DNA from: Sipunculus nudus
Taxonomy: Eukaryota; Annelida; Sipuncula; Golfingiida; Sipunculidae
Direction of reading: 5' to 3'
DNA length: 64,000 nucleotides
Assembly (NCBI GenBank): GCA_026874595.1
Contig: CM049320.1
Location: 37,820,714 to 37,884,713, forward strand
Positions within the stretch are counted from its first letter, which is position 1. Each line of letters starts with the position of its first letter. Shown piece after piece: positions 13,014 through 25,210 of this stretch. A program made the position numbers and the translations under genes. Below the pieces are notes generated by a model that saw only the letters and a program-made list of their open reading frames with translations, was not told where the DNA came from and made no database searches.

Positions 13014-13354
13014 CAGAGGCGTCAATATAGGGGGGATGGGGATATATATACCCCCCACTTTTTGGCAAGGGGGGATGGTCAATATAATCATCCCCCCCCC
13101 TGCACTTTTCAGAGAAAAATATTATAATTTTGTAAATGAAATAAATTAACTAATAGAATCCATAACTTTGGATTAATTTATTAAAAAATGTTATATCCAA
13201 ACCTTCCTTAAAATTCACAAAATAACTTATTTTTTCTAACACATTATAATTATTCAAAATTATTTGAAATATGATTAAGTATATATATAATAATAATAAT
13301 AATTATACATATGAATATTTAAATATAGTTGAAAATGTCACTCAGAAATGCTGA

Positions 13355-13428
<74 letters not shown>

Positions 13429-13483
13429 GTGTGTGTGTATGTACAAAGTCACCCCCCCCCCCACCCTGGAAGAAAAATTGACC
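13014..13483 (+). mobile_element. G/C-tract inverted-repeat element (MITE-like), copy 1
   Basis: It starts AGGCGTCAATATAGGGGGG and ends in a C-tract followed by AAAATTGACC, so the ends are short imperfect inverted repeats (GTCAAT...ATTGAC). Inside are GGGG/CCCC tracts that can pair, and the words TTTTTGGCAAGGGGG and TCAATATAATCAT shared with copies at 24751-25210, 57472-57615 and 58360-58496. A (TA)n tract of about 67 bp sits in the 3' half. No protein is coded. The superfamily is not assigned. Confidence 0.6.
13360..13427. repeat. (TA)n microsatellite inside MITE-like copy
   Basis: About 34 dinucleotides, followed by a short GTGTGTGTATGTA stretch. Confidence 0.97.
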
Positions 13484-15649
13484 CCACTGACCTCAATCAA
13501 CATTATATCATCCCTTCTGATAGCTTAAATTAGGCAGTTAACAACGGGATATAAAATACGTATATATATTATATGCAAAGGTTATTTATTTCCAGCAATC
13601 ATAATATCATAAGCCGTCTCGATCTATACACATTTTCATATATATGTCAACACACTTGCTAATAATCCCTATGGTGTAGGCCGCGGCCTGGAAAAACAGG
13701 TTTTTTATTAGGCGCGATAAAGTGCCAATTGACATGGATAGTTATTTGTGACAATGATTGCGTAATCACAAAATAATCACCATTGACATATAAATGTACA
13801 TGCTTCAGAACAACGAGCCAGTTTTATAAATGGAGTTTATCTTTATTGGTATCGTTACTTTGCGTGACCGCTATAAATGTGGCACGGCTTTGAGGCTGCA
13901 GTACAACTGTACCACTTCGCTGTGCCAAGCGTGGCGTCCTATCTATTAACCTTGTCGAAAAACAGGTCTGCAATGTCAACAGCAGATACGCCTGTCATTT
14001 GCAACAACTTGCCGCCGATTCCTAGTGACCATTCGATGACGTATATCGGTAACAAACATCTTGGTCAACGGTTAAAGGTAAAATCTGCGTCATCTTTTAA
14101 TGTCGTGAAACCTTGATAAACGGTAACTGCACATAAATTTACTAAAACATGTCTTGTTACAATGCGTATATCTATAGGCCTGCACTTGTTTGCCATATAA
14201 ATGTAGGCTTATGTATCTTTACCTTCTCTCATGTGATACTTTAATCATCCAGGTATCAATAGATTAATTCATACATGGAGGTAGTTACAAACCCCAATCC
14301 ACGCCTCCACCTCGATAACTTATAAAGTTGGAGCTTCTTGTATCTTCCCGGAGTTCCATTTTTTTTTTCGGGGGGCTGACCAAGTCACCTTGTGTGTGCG
14401 TCACTAAGACGTGGATCCAAGCTGGAATAAGATTACTGCGACCTAAGCGCTAGTATCTCAAAAATTAATGCAAGGATTTTCATTATTCATGCGTTGCTTT
14501 TTTAACATTGACAGTTTCATAAGCTGATAAGGACTGGTGGCGCAACCTGTATGTTTTTATTTCTAATTATTTCTAAATCTCTAAGCCGGTTGTGCCACCT
14601 TTATTTTTTTCTACCAGTTTAAGGTATTTTTAACTCTTTTTGTAACTGCTAAATAACATCAATAATATCTGTTTTTTCAGCTGTGGTTTTATCTAGTGTC
14701 GTTAAACCTGGTGTATTTATTGATCATGCCTTGTTTCATCAGATCCGAATGATTGGTGGCGCCACCTGTATGCTTTCTATTTTTCTACCCCTCTTCCTGC
14801 ATTTTAAGACCCCCAAATTACACCAATGGTCTCAGTTCCTCACCTGTGCACTGAAACCTGGTTTGTTGATCATATGCCCTCTTTTGGTGTGTGTGTATTA
14901 TATAAATGTCTTCCCCCTCCCCCTTTCGCCTGTCGCCGTCTTTGTCAGTCGTCAACTGTAGGATATCTTGTGAACGCCAAAACCTTTAAAGTGCTGCATA
15001 TTGTTAACGGTGTTTCTATTGTTGTGCGCTGCAGGCATTCTGTTTCGTGTTAGGCTCAAGCCCTGGGCGTCAATCGCTATGGCGTGTAGAGACACAGCGC
15101 TCGGTTTAATCCGTAAAATTATTTTTACGAAAATCTGGTGAGCTTGATATTTAATTTTCAAGGTCAAATCAGCCGAAGCGTGCAAATTTTTGTCAACCTC
15201 AAAACATTGGAAGTACTGCATATTTTTTTTCTCTTAAATTTGACAGACAATTTTGTTTTAGGTGATTGTTCATCGTTTTATAGATTTCTTGTGAACTTGA
15301 TCACTTGACCTTGGTCTTCAAGGTAAAATCTGTGGAAATCAATGATAATTGTGACTCCCAAAACAGGGGCAGTAATGAAGTTTTTCCCCTCGCATTACAC
15401 ACATCCATGTTCTCGGATGAGTTAAAAAACTGGTGATTTTCTATTGAGGTAACCGCCTCCATCTTATAATACTAGCTTAAATAAGAAAATGTACATCTTC
15501 GATCTGCAAAAATAATTCCATTCCTGTTTTGGACTACATGACAGGGCAGTATCACATGCTTCCTCTCATGTTATATCCTGATGTTTACCAGGCCCGATGA
15601 CTTCTACACCTGCGGACCCTGGGTGTGTTATCGTCCCCATTGTTGGGTC
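13484..15649. other. Unassigned DNA
   Basis: I see no supported gene. A short motif, TGGTGGCGC(A/C)ACCTGTATG, appears at about 14533 and 14755, which suggests diverged direct copies of a small repeat. The stretch from 14940 to 15400 holds degenerate GTGAAC/CAAGGTCAAATC phrases like those of low-copy molluscan tandem repeats, too diverged to delimit. Confidence 0.4.
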
Positions 15650-15798
15650 AAATAACCGAGGAACTCCGAAAGGCGCATTGTTTGTGAGAGCAGAGCCTGC
15701 ATGCAGAGCGCTCACTCTCGATTGAGGCTAACCGTGATTCGAACTCACGATATCCCGGCTCTGAGTCCGGTGCTCTACTCCTAAGCCACAGAAGCCGG
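15650..15798 (-). repeat. tRNA-derived SINE-like copy
   Basis: On the minus strand it begins CCGGCTTCTGTGGCTTAGGAG, with an A-box-like TGGCTTAGGAG and, about 40 bp on, a B-box-like GAGTTCGAATC. A tail holding AATGCGCCTTTCGGAG follows. The copy at 56064-56231 (+) shares head, box spacing and the GAATGCGC tail motif. A real tRNA is unlikely because the acceptor and anticodon arms do not fold cleanly by eye. Confidence 0.55.
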
Positions 15799-17598
15799 AG
15801 AAAATGGGTGCACTTGATCTTGATTTTAAATTAAAATTTGCAGAATTTTAGGATTATTATGACCCCTATAACTTTTGACCACGAGATACATTTTATATAT
15901 ATTAAATCATCACTCTGATTCATATTTACAGCAGGGTGTTAGAATTATCTTCATCTATATAGTTTTCCATCATGCAGTTATTATAAGGAAGATAGCCCTA
16001 GCTCCGGTACTCTATACGCTACGCTGTGCTAGCGCCAATGAAAATACTTTTTACAAAACTAGAGATATGCCACCTAACAACAAAATACCACTTCGGACGT
16101 GTATTTTTTCGTCTGACCGTGTTTGCGCTCTTAAATTGAGGCCTATTTTCAAAAACTGACCCTTATAGAGCACATTCATAGTCATAGGCGACAGATTTTT
16201 ATCTGATATTTATTTTTCATATTCAAATCATTTTTGAGGTCGAAAACTACATATCCTATTATCGCTCTATTCTGTCCGCGTTTTCTATGGATCTCTAATG
16301 CGGCTGATATTGAATAAAAGACCTTTCTTGCATGAAAATTGATAGTCACAAGTGACATATTTGCACCTAAACTATAAACTAAATATATTTTTTTCATGCA
16401 TTGTACAAAAAATTATTTTAACTAATCGAGGTGTCCTCCATGGCTCAAAAAGTGGCGTTCGGTTTGTGTCTGTGGGTAGGTATTTACTTTTTTACCTTCC
16501 CTTTCTATCAAATGTTCGCTCACACCATATATGCATAGTGAAGTCCCCTTCAACGCTGTCTGTGTTTGCTCTCATCTCCAGTACGCAGTATCCCTTTTAT
16601 TGCCTAATTGCGGTTTGCCGGGGGGGGGGGATCCCCGGCGATTTCCAACATTTGGTTTCACATGTTTAAGAAGGGACGGATACAGTATTACACATCCTGT
16701 GCGAGAATGCTTGTATACTAAGTAAAGCAAGCAATAAAAAGAAGGCAGTTACCTCCACCAAGATAACATTGAAAAAGTCTAAGGCGCAGAGTTTATTCAG
16801 TACCTGACCAGGTGAATTCATGTAACTGAAACATGACACTGTACAACATTCAAATGTTTGGTTGAAAGACGGAGATTTATGTGAAAGCTCTGAAAATACA
16901 ATACAGTTTTCGATTAGCCATAACTACACAATTCAGTAGCATTGATATTTGGCTAAAAAGGCTAACTCTGAAACGCTGGTCGTATAATCTCTAATGTCAG
17001 AAGGCCGAAATGGCGCTATATAGTTATTTGAAATACCGGACGGCATGTTGTGCATTATCTGTGTTAATGTAACTATTTTTACCATGCTGAGAAGAGTACC
17101 TTCATGATTATTATTGAACCATAATTAATATAGCAGTTTTTTTTTCTGTGCTCACCTTACAAGCAAATCCCCTGAGCTGTAGCAGTTTTGATTTATTTGC
17201 CTGTCGTCCGTTAAACCGAAGCTACAGAACTGTATTTACTGAGACAGATATCTCAGCTGGAAATCAGGTCATTATGACATGCTGCGAAAAATTATATAAA
17301 CGACTTCCACGGTCGACTGAAAAACGCTTGTAACTACCACCGGCATCACTTCACAACCGTTAGAGTGTTACTCCTCAAAATAAACTTATCTATTCTTCAA
17401 TGGTGTTTTTGTTCATTTTGGAAATAAGGTCAATATTGGGTAATTTATAAATTTTGCATATTAATATCATGGATTTATTATCCTAAAGTTGATGAATATA
17501 GGTATTATGTGATTTAGACAAAATTGCCTCCTTTTCTAGAAATTATCAATAGTACTTTAAACTGATATGATAACATTTTACCTTTTCTTATCCTGCAG
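15799..17598. other. Unassigned DNA upstream of the UGT gene
   Basis: I see no coding exon. The stretch probably contains the intron and 5' leader exon(s) of the gene that follows, because a clear 3' splice site ends at 17598. No TATA box or first exon could be pinned down. Confidence 0.35.
17582..17598 (+). promoter_or_regulatory. 3' splice site before UGT coding exon
   Basis: The pyrimidine-rich run CTTTTCTTATCCTGCAG lies 19 bp before the UGT ATG. It implies at least one upstream non-coding exon and excludes the ATG at 17567. Confidence 0.6.
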
Positions 17599-17617
17599 GT
17601 TTAACGTTCAATTTAAC

Positions 17618-19147
17618 ATGAAGGGTTGCACATTGGTGGTGTTTGCAGCACTCCTGCAATACGTAACCGGCGCAAAAGTTGTGTTTTTACCAATAGATCA
17701 CCCTGGTCACGTGAATTTCCACATCGTTGGAGGCCAAGCCCTTGCCAGCAAAGGTCACGAAGTGCATGTGTTCACAATGGAAAAACACAAACAGAAAATC
17801 CTGGACGCGGGACTGAAACCTCTTACCTGGAAACCGAAGGAGGCAATCAGTATGCACGATGATCCTGAACTTGAGAAAATATTTGAGACGATCACTGCAG
17901 AAGGTGACTCGATCAGCATTATGTTGAAGATGTTTAGATTCCTTTCTGTGCGGTGGAAGCTGCAGTGTGAGGAATATTTGTCAAATGCTGAACTCATGCG
18001 GCAATTTGCAGAAGAAAAATTCGATTTGGCATTGGTAGATTCAGTTCCATTTTTACGATGTCTGTACATCCTGCCCTGGATGAACCACGTTAAATACATC
18101 AGCGTCACTTTGGGTTTTGACCCATGGATGGCGAGAGTACCGTCTCTGCCGTCTGTTGAGCCCGCACAGCTACTACCCTTATCTAATGAAATGAGTTTTT
18201 TCCAACGGGTCAAGAATTTTATTGTTTTTATGATGCTACCTGTCATAACGGCTTTCTTAAATGACGAAAATATGTTGACCAAATATGCCGGAAATAGAAC
18301 AGAGAGAACTTTCCAAGATATCTGTGCTGGATCAGAAATGTTTCTTATTAACAATGAGATATTTCTATTAGATTACCCAAGAGTATCTGCCCCCCATTAT
18401 GTATTTCTTGGAGGAATGGGAGGGAAACCGCCCAAGCCGTTAAGTCCTGAGCTGGAAGAGTTCGTGTCTTTAGCTAATACGCTTGTAGTGGTCAGTTTTG
18501 GATCTCATCTGAAACTGACAGAACAAATGGTTGAACAATTGCTGGGAGTATTCAGTAAGCACCCAAGAGTACGTTTTGTCATGCGGTTCCAAGGGAAACT
18601 TACCGTTGAGGTGCCGAAGAATGTGAAAGTGTTAAAATGGCTGCCACAGAACGATCTTCTGGGACACCCAAAGACCAAACTCTTTATTACTCACGGAGGA
18701 AACAACGGTCAACTAGAAAGTTTGTATCATGGTGTACCTATGGTCGTGGCCCCGGGATTCGGGGACCAACATTATAACGCTCTTAGAGTAGTGAAACGGA
18801 GGTATGGACGAATGATAAACATACGTGGCAGCTCACAGGAAATCAGTTCAGCAATTCAGGACGTCCTGGAGAACCAAACGTACAGGAGGAATATTCAAAA
18901 GGCAGCCAGGATATACCGCGCTCTCCCGTTAGCTAATGACACCTTGGCATTCTGGATTGATCATGTGATTAAATACGGAAGCGATCATGTTCGTGCTCCG
19001 TATGCCGACATGCCACTGTACAGATTATTCATGTTAGATGTTCTGTTTTTTTTAGGTATCGTTCTAGTTATAATATTCGCTTTAATTTACACTTGTTGTA
19101 AGATGATATGCCGAAGAGAAGCAAAGAAACATGCAAAACAGGAATGA
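17618..19147 (+). CDS. UDP-glycosyltransferase (UGT, GT1 family)
   Basis: The product (509 aa from this ATG) should transfer a sugar from a UDP-sugar to small lipophilic acceptors in the ER lumen. An N-terminal hydrophobic signal (MKGCTLVVFAALLQYVTGA) leads into VVFLPIDHPGHVNFH, where the N-terminal His region lies. The donor-site signature is intact: WLPQNDLLGHP (from about 341), then FITHGGNNGQLESLYHGVPM and a GDQ (383-384) in PGFGDQHYNA. A single membrane segment (about 470-494) and a short basic tail with KK near the end fit a type I ER protein. Sequons include NRT, NQT and NDT. An upstream in-frame ATG at 17567 lies before a TCCTGCAG acceptor ending at 17598, so 17618 is the likelier start after 5'UTR splicing. 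The coding part is one exon. The substrate cannot be told. Confidence 0.93.
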   Translation: MKGCTLVVFAALLQYVTGAKVVFLPIDHPGHVNFHIVGGQALASKGHEVHVFTMEKHKQKILDAGLKPLTWKPKEAISMHDDPELEKIFETITAEGDSISIMLKMFRFLSVRWKLQCEEYLSNAELMRQFAEEKFDLALVDSVPFLRCLYILPWMNHVKYISVTLGFDPWMARVPSLPSVEPAQLLPLSNEMSFFQRVKNFIVFMMLPVITAFLNDENMLTKYAGNRTERTFQDICAGSEMFLINNEIFLLDYPRVSAPHYVFLGGMGGKPPKPLSPELEEFVSLANTLVVVSFGSHLKLTEQMVEQLLGVFSKHPRVRFVMRFQGKLTVEVPKNVKVLKWLPQNDLLGHPKTKLFITHGGNNGQLESLYHGVPMVVAPGFGDQHYNALRVVKRRYGRMINIRGSSQEISSAIQDVLENQTYRRNIQKAARIYRALPLANDTLAFWIDHVIKYGSDHVRAPYADMPLYRLFMLDVLFFLGIVLVIIFALIYTCCKMICRREAKKHAKQE

Positions 19148-19273
19148 AATGGTTGATCAGATTAGTTCATACACTCAATAATGTAAATTCTCATCCCGAA
19201 TTATATCTTGATTTAATGTTGTTATATTAAATACAGTGTCTTACTTTCATTTGAAATCACCGAATGAATTTCA

Positions 19274-19279
19274 AATAAA
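19274..19279 (+). terminator. Poly(A) signal of UGT
   Basis: AATAAA stands about 127 bp after the UGT stop codon, the first canonical hexamer downstream. Confidence 0.6.
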
Positions 19280-21095
19280 CTTAAAAATATGTAAAGATTT
19301 AACATACATGTGATTGTCGACTGGTTCATTCCCTTATTCAAGAGCATCCATAAGCATCGTAATAGTCACTAACGATCATAAAAACAGTATCTCTTATTCT
19401 ATGGCTGAGACGGAAATTAAGCACTTATTATTTACACGTTGAGGCTATGGACATAAATTGAATGGAAGTTTAAGACGGATGGATTAGAGTTGATAATTTC
19501 ATACTCTGCAATCAGTAACTTGTATGATTTATATTGTTTATAAGATGATAAACTACCAATAATGAATGCATAAATCTCCTGGCTTTAAATGTAAATGTAA
19601 AAGGTAAACATTTAAAACATATATGTGTCAGGTTTAGTATTCTTGCTGTCCGATAGATGTATATAGTCATTACAATGGAAGCTTAATTGGTATTGTGGTC
19701 GCCCACCTAAGTGTGGTCGATTTGATCCAGCATCTGTGCTTAACTGGATGTCTAGAAATAAAATAACTTTGAGAATATTTGGTTGACATTGTTCCGTTAT
19801 AATTACCATTTAAAAGTTTCTCATACCGCTACTAATCCAACGGAGAAGTTACACGTTTTCATGATTATTCCTCGAGAACGGTTGTCTTAGACAAATCATG
19901 AAAACTCACCGACAACAGAGAAATCATGAGTACTTTTACATTTTTTCGTGAATGGTTACATTGGCTACAGCGTTACATTGCAATGCTGTGTGAAGCTTAA
20001 AGAAAGAGTGACAGGAGGACCTATAAACGTTCACCAACAAGACCCATATTGTGCAGGTGAAAAGGCTCGAGCATGGAGCCAGGCAAGAGGTTACGTGACC
20101 ACGGTAGTTTAGGTCACAATGGGTATGGAAGTCTGAGAACAAGTTTTTCATTTTCACATGCACCTCTTAATACATAAAGGACAAGATATATACTGGAGTA
20201 AAATGCATTTTAATATATAAATTCCAATAAAACATATTCTTTTTTGTTTGACCGCCCTCAAAAAGCTAATTTTCTCCTGATAATACTCATCATATTAACA
20301 ACTTTAACTAATTAATATTCAAAACTTATTAGGTGCTCCAAAATGTGTTTTGCCATTCAACATGGGAAGATAAGCTACCATTTAATTCCCATTACCGCAG
20401 CCCGGTTTATGTGAATGCGAATGTGAAGTTTTCTGCACCCGGCCCTAAACGTACATCCTGCTTTGACAACATAATATTAAAATTAAGATTAGTAATCAAG
20501 GAATGATGTTTCCATTATATTATTTTTTTTATTTCGCTATTTTGACAATTTATGAATGATGTCATGTAGACTCTAAACCTGTATCCTCATTTTTAGCATT
20601 CGTTTCAAAATAATCCAGCTTGCTAAGCATTGGAAACAATTTGTATGTCTGAACAGAGACCGGACTCTGTACAGTCTTACATTAAGTTTAATTGTAACAT
20701 TGTCACATATATTCCCAGCTATATTTTATAGCTATAGTTTTTCCTATGACCATAAATGCTATGGCATGGCTATATCAGAAAATAAAATAATCCTACTTAT
20801 TACCTATGCATAAACTCAAAAGCCTTTGATATTTTCCACAAATATCGTATGGTACTTCTCACGAGTACATTGATAGTTTAGACAGAAAACAGATGCATTT
20901 TACAAAAAAAATCAAAATAGAGGAGTAAATGTTTCCAAGTGATGCCTTGCTGTGTGGATTGTCATGCCGACTTCAACGGGGAAGAAAGCACTTGTGGACT
21001 CAACAGTAAATGTATTATGAAGTTAAACATATAAACAAGACTCTGTTTTACAAAGATTGCGTCATCTCAATCGGATTCGGCTGGACAAGCGAGCT
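19280..21095. other. Unassigned DNA between UGT and lectin gene
   Basis: No exon can be supported on either strand. It is the convergent intergenic stretch between UGT (+) and the lectin gene (-). The lectin 3'UTR must start at its right edge. Confidence 0.4.
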
Positions 21096-21343
21096 CTACA
21101 ACAACGGTTTCTCACAAATGAAACCCTGCCAACTGAGTGGAGAAACCTTATTGGACCATCTAAATGAACCATCCACGCTCATCGTAAGGTAAGAATGCAT
21201 GGCCGAGTTAAGAATTCCCGGTTCCTTGTCCTGCCAGTAAGTAAACGTGTCCCTCAGCTTCTCTCCGGTAGTCTCCCAAGTCCAGGAGAGTTGCCTATAA
21301 ATGCCACCTATCCAGAAGAAATAAAGAGCTTCCCCAAAACCAT
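21096..21343 (-). CDS. C-type lectin domain protein, 3' exon
   Basis: On the minus strand, after the acceptor CCCCTTTTTTCAG, the frame reads DGFGEALYFFWIGG, then LSWTWETTGEK, TYWQDKEPG, VDGSFRWSN and SWQGFICEKPLL before TAG. This is the second half of a C-type lectin-like fold: the WIG core, the tryptophan-rich strands and the last disulfide Cys in FICE. The usual EPN or QPD sugar-specificity triplet is not obvious; DKEPG stands near that position, so Ca-dependent sugar binding is uncertain. The exon enters in phase 1, matching the exon at 21725-21943. A decayed copy of the same exon is at 3449 on the other strand. The product is probably secreted and may act in recognition, which is inferred from the family. 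Confidence 0.85.
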
Positions 21344-21724
21344 CTGAAAAAAGGGGAAGTAAACATTTTTTTCTTTCTTGTAGACCAAATTATTAATGCT
21401 TCAAATATTGATCAAATCACATTGCAATGCGTGTAAATCCGAAGAAATTGTATAATTCTCATTCCACAATTGATTTTGAGACATAAAATATATTTGAAAT
21501 AATCTAATCAATGAAGAAATCAGTGTGGACTTTAATCGCAAGGAAAAGGTTTGAGAGATATGTAAACGGTAAGATATTTATAACTTGGATATTCAATGAA
21601 TTTGCCTCAGTCATTTTTTTTACTTATAATTTAACTAAGTTATTTATAGGGCGAAATCTTCCAGAGCGTTAATATTCAGAAAAAACTTCAGACACCCGCT
21701 GTCACTGGAAAACTACAGTGCAAC

Positions 21725-21943
21725 CAACAGGAGGATGGAGATACCGGTTTGATCTGATGACTCCCGCTAAATATCTCTGCTTTCCGATCGAGTGGATCTC
21801 TGCCAGAAAGGATCCGAGACTTTTACAGAAGTTCAAAGCAGTTTTCCACTTCCACCTGCAACCATCCTTCCCCCGTTTTATAAAAAATCGATAGCAGGAT
21901 TCCTTATGTTTTAATTTGAATTCATCCGGGCAAGGCTTTGAAA
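21725..21943 (-). CDS. C-type lectin domain protein, CTLD 5' exon
   Basis: After the acceptor GTGAACTTTCAG the minus strand reads SKPCPDEFKLKHKESCYRFF, then KTALNFCKSLGSFLAEIHS and QRYLAGVI. This is the classic N-terminal half of a CTLD: CP at the start, SCYRFF, and the A-x-x-FC helix followed by LAEIHS. Joining to 21343 needs phase 1. The only donor that gives it is CCTGTTG|GTTGCA (exon end 21725), which is weak. The stronger-looking CCG|GTATCT donor would break the frame. The intron would be 381 bp. Confidence in the domain is high, in the exact donor moderate. Confidence 0.8.
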
Positions 21944-22377
21944 CTGAAAGTTCACAAAACTTAAGTAAGAATCTGAAGCAGTTACTCTGCAACAGTTATA
22001 CAAAGGGGATGTTCTGATTTTTATAAACGCAAAGATGGTTGATAATATGTCACTACTTCTCGCAACTATTAAGTTAATTGTAAATCCATTAAAACGTGTT
22101 GTTTAATGAAATCTTATTTCCGATTCATTTCAAATTCTATCTTTTATATTTTTACTATTTATGAATAATGAAACTTTGATATTAACAGTTTATTTATAAT
22201 AAATAAAAGTAGGAATGATAAATAAGACGGTGAAAAGTGAAAAAAAGATGAGAAAATTGATATCTGGAAAGGGTTTATTATCATGACTTAAATGATACAA
22301 AAGGGTCTATTATGCTACACTACCTAAGTTGACCTGTGACTTTGATGGCGAAGTTACTATATCTTGTATTCCTGTAA

Positions 22378-22380
<3 letters not shown>

Positions 22381-22426
<46 letters not shown>
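22381..22426. repeat. (TA)n microsatellite in lectin intron
   Basis: 23 AT dinucleotides between the Cys-rich exon and the CTLD exon on the minus strand. Confidence 0.97.
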
Positions 22427-22428
<2 letters not shown>

Positions 22429-22642
22429 TGGGGAAAATATTCCAGAATTTATGTTTAATCAATATAAAGAACTTGAATGTTTTTAGAATCTGTTTTAGCA
22501 AAATGTAACAGAAACCCTTGTTTTGTGATAATCTTTACAAATCCACTCTGGAAGCCTTAAATTGCATTGTTAAAAATCTGTAACCAATATTCATTAAAAC
22601 ATATCACACGTTTATTTGAACAAAAATATTTGGCATACCCAC

Positions 22643-22868
22643 CAGTATCTGGAGCATTGCATGTAGCAATGGCTACAGAAGGTACGAGAAATGTTTTCGT
22701 CAGAAAAATGCAAGCGTCTCCACATTCCATTGTTTCTAGACAGGTAGGATGGACTTGTCTCTTGCAAATGTCTTCACATCACTTGATCGACAACTGTCTG
22801 TGATACACTCGCTTTACTTCCATGTTTGTTGGAATTAACAGCTAGAGTGCAGGTTTCGCTTTCCGTAG
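22643..22868 (-). CDS. Cys-rich upstream exon of the lectin gene (apparent frameshift)
   Basis: The minus strand reads ATESETCTLAVNSNKHGSKA up to DQVM and a TGA. One base over, it continues CEDICKRQVHPTCLETMECG and CNAPDTG. Its end, GATACTG|GTGGGT, is a phase-1 donor that joins in frame with the CTLD exon at 21943, which supports membership of the same gene. The spaced cysteines (C-x3-C, C-x4-C-x3-C) suggest a small disulfide-rich module, perhaps PAN/apple-like, but I do not recognise it. The break at GTGATGTGAAG is a single-base offset. It could be an assembly error, an allele, or the start of decay. The signal-peptide exon was not found. Confidence 0.4.
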
Positions 22869-24750
22869 CTGGAACTTTTCAAAAGAATATCCGAGGACTC
22901 ATATATCCCTATAAACTAAATCACCCGTGCTTAATTCTTCAGTACTTCTTATGATATAACAATTTTACTTGGATGCATTTCAATCAGTAGCGTATAATTA
23001 TATTTAACTATCACGTTTCTACAGAACCTAGAGACTGAGCTTGTTTGAAAAGTTTCAGTAGGTTCTCGGATCAGTTGATTCGTTCCTTTGTTTAATTGCG
23101 TTTAGAGTATGTTGAAAGATCAAATAAAACATACCACTCTTTTTATGGAATTTTGTAAAATATATGTTATAAATATCTCTTTATGTTTTAAATATCCCTT
23201 TATTTTAATTCCAATTAAATCATAAACACTCACTTTGCTTAAGGGTTGCCAAAAGGATAACCAGAAATTCGAAAGGCATCTTTAGTTTGTTGCCACCGAA
23301 CTCTATACTCTGAAAAAAAACCTGTGATATACAATTTGAACAAGCTCAAAGATATGATCTGAAGGTTTGACACCTATTAAAATTAAAATATATATTTCAT
23401 TAAAATCACTAAAGAAAATCAGAAAGAATATTTGGTTATAATAAGCATGATGAAACAAACCAGGAATAAAATAAATTATAACTCACGCATATCACTTGTG
23501 GAATATCCGTCTGTAGATTGACGGGATTGACATACTTTTAAAGGAAGTCTTAAATGCCTCATCAATTGGAAGCTGTTTAATTTACTTGCTATTTCCTATT
23601 TAGCGGATATTAGCCTATATAGGATTCTCCATGTCAAAGCTTTTTAAAACACAATTTCTGAATTTGGAATCCAATATTTCATATAAAAATCATCTATATA
23701 CGCGAAAAAGACATTTTAAGGGGCAAAGCTTATATATAGTTCAGCCCATCAGCTGCCTTTCTGGTGGAAAACCACTTTTAGATTCAATCGTTTGTCTTGT
23801 TGACAAGCATTTAAACACAATAATATTGACATGCCACAAATATCCATTGTTTCCACTGATGTTGCAGATGTGCCCGGAATTGGATGATAGGCTGCAGGAA
23901 GTGTGTTTTGTTTTAATTTAAAGGATTTTATTTTCATCTTGAAATCTTTTCAATTTATTACAATAGATAAAAAATAACCAATGTTTGCTTTGTTTTAAAT
24001 TTTTAGTTTCGCCTTCATCTGCTTTTGGGACGCGTTTGCAGATTTAAACCGCTGATGTCATCCTGAAATAAATAAATAAATATACATGTATAATTAAAAG
24101 AATAAAAAAATAAGATAAATCATATATGGACACAACTCTCAAAATCGAACAAATGCTATTTGGTGAACCTTAAGAGAATGCCACCGGGAGGGTTCGATCC
24201 AGCCAATGGGAAAAGGTGCTGCCTATATAAAAGAAGGACTGAAGAATGTATGAGAGAAAAAAAAAATCTTATACAGTCTCTGTGACGGCTGTATGACCTC
24301 ACTTACTTACAAGCTAATCGTAAACACGATACACAAGTCCATGTTGACAAACACACAAATATGGTGGATTGCACATGTGAGGGAGTTGAAAAGTCACCAG
24401 CTGCAAACCACCATATTCAAAACTCTGATTCTTTGGACTAGCCACATGACCTGGACCATGAGAAAACCGTTGGTGACACAATATATAACCATTAAGCTAA
24501 CTAATAAAACCTCTTTGATACACAGATGTAGGTCCGGCACACAATGATTATTAGTTGTTGTGGTTTTTTTTCATATATAAGCATAACTTTAATTCCGGTC
24601 TGTCCACGCACCCTCCTTCAAAATTTAAACACAGTGTTTAAACAACAATAAATGATACTCTTATACTGGGGCAAATGAAGATAATATAGTGAAAATTCGA
24701 TTAAATATCAATATCAAATATTCTCCCCGAGTCAACATATATAAAGAGAC
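22869..24750. other. Unassigned DNA
   Basis: It may contain the first exon and promoter of the lectin gene (-), but no signal-peptide frame could be supported. The GGTTCGA-type repeat fragment at 24183-24220 is the partner of the one at 9880-9915. Confidence 0.35.
24183..24220 (+). repeat. Dispersed repeat fragment with GGTTCGA core
   Basis: It contains CGGGAGGGTTCGATCCAGCC, the direct counterpart of the inverted copy near 9880-9915. It may be a relic of a tRNA-derived element. Confidence 0.4.
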
Positions 24751-25210
24751 AGGGGCGTCAATATAAGGGGGATGGAGGAATATACCCCCCCCCCCCACAC
24801 ACACACACACTTTTTGGCAAGGGGGATAGTTAATGTAATCCTCCCCCATGATATTGTTGGATTGATATTTAAATATTCGAAATGAAATAATAAATTTTGG
24901 TTCTATTTCGGAGTTACTGTGAAATATTATATATCTAAACCTAGTTCATATACTGAACCTATTCTGGAAACATAATACTTTATTTTTTTTTTAAACTTTA
25001 AACCTTTATTTTTTTTTAAACATGAACTTAATCGGTATATATTTGAAATTATGTCACACAGACAAAAAAAAGAGGTATATGTATATAAATATATGTGCTG
25101 TGTGATGTTAAAAAAAAACCATTGTATCAACTTTCATTCCCCTCCCACGCCTGCGAATCATCGCCCCCCCCCCCCCCCCCCCGCCAACTCTTGAAGATAA
25201 ATTGACGTAA
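24751..25210 (+). mobile_element. G/C-tract inverted-repeat element (MITE-like), copy 2
   Basis: It starts AGGGGCGTCAATATAAGGGGG and ends with a 19-C run followed by CCAACTCTTGAAGATAAATTGACG, so the ends carry inverted CGTCAAT/ATTGACG. It shares TTTTTGGCAAGGGGGATAGT and the AT-rich middle with the 13014 copy. Its C-runs at about 24785-24797 and 25164-25182 are expanded. Confidence 0.65.

Noticed and set aside
17755-18354. 199-residue open frame antisense to the UGT gene
   Set aside because: It is a shadow of the UGT coding sequence and has no domain of its own.
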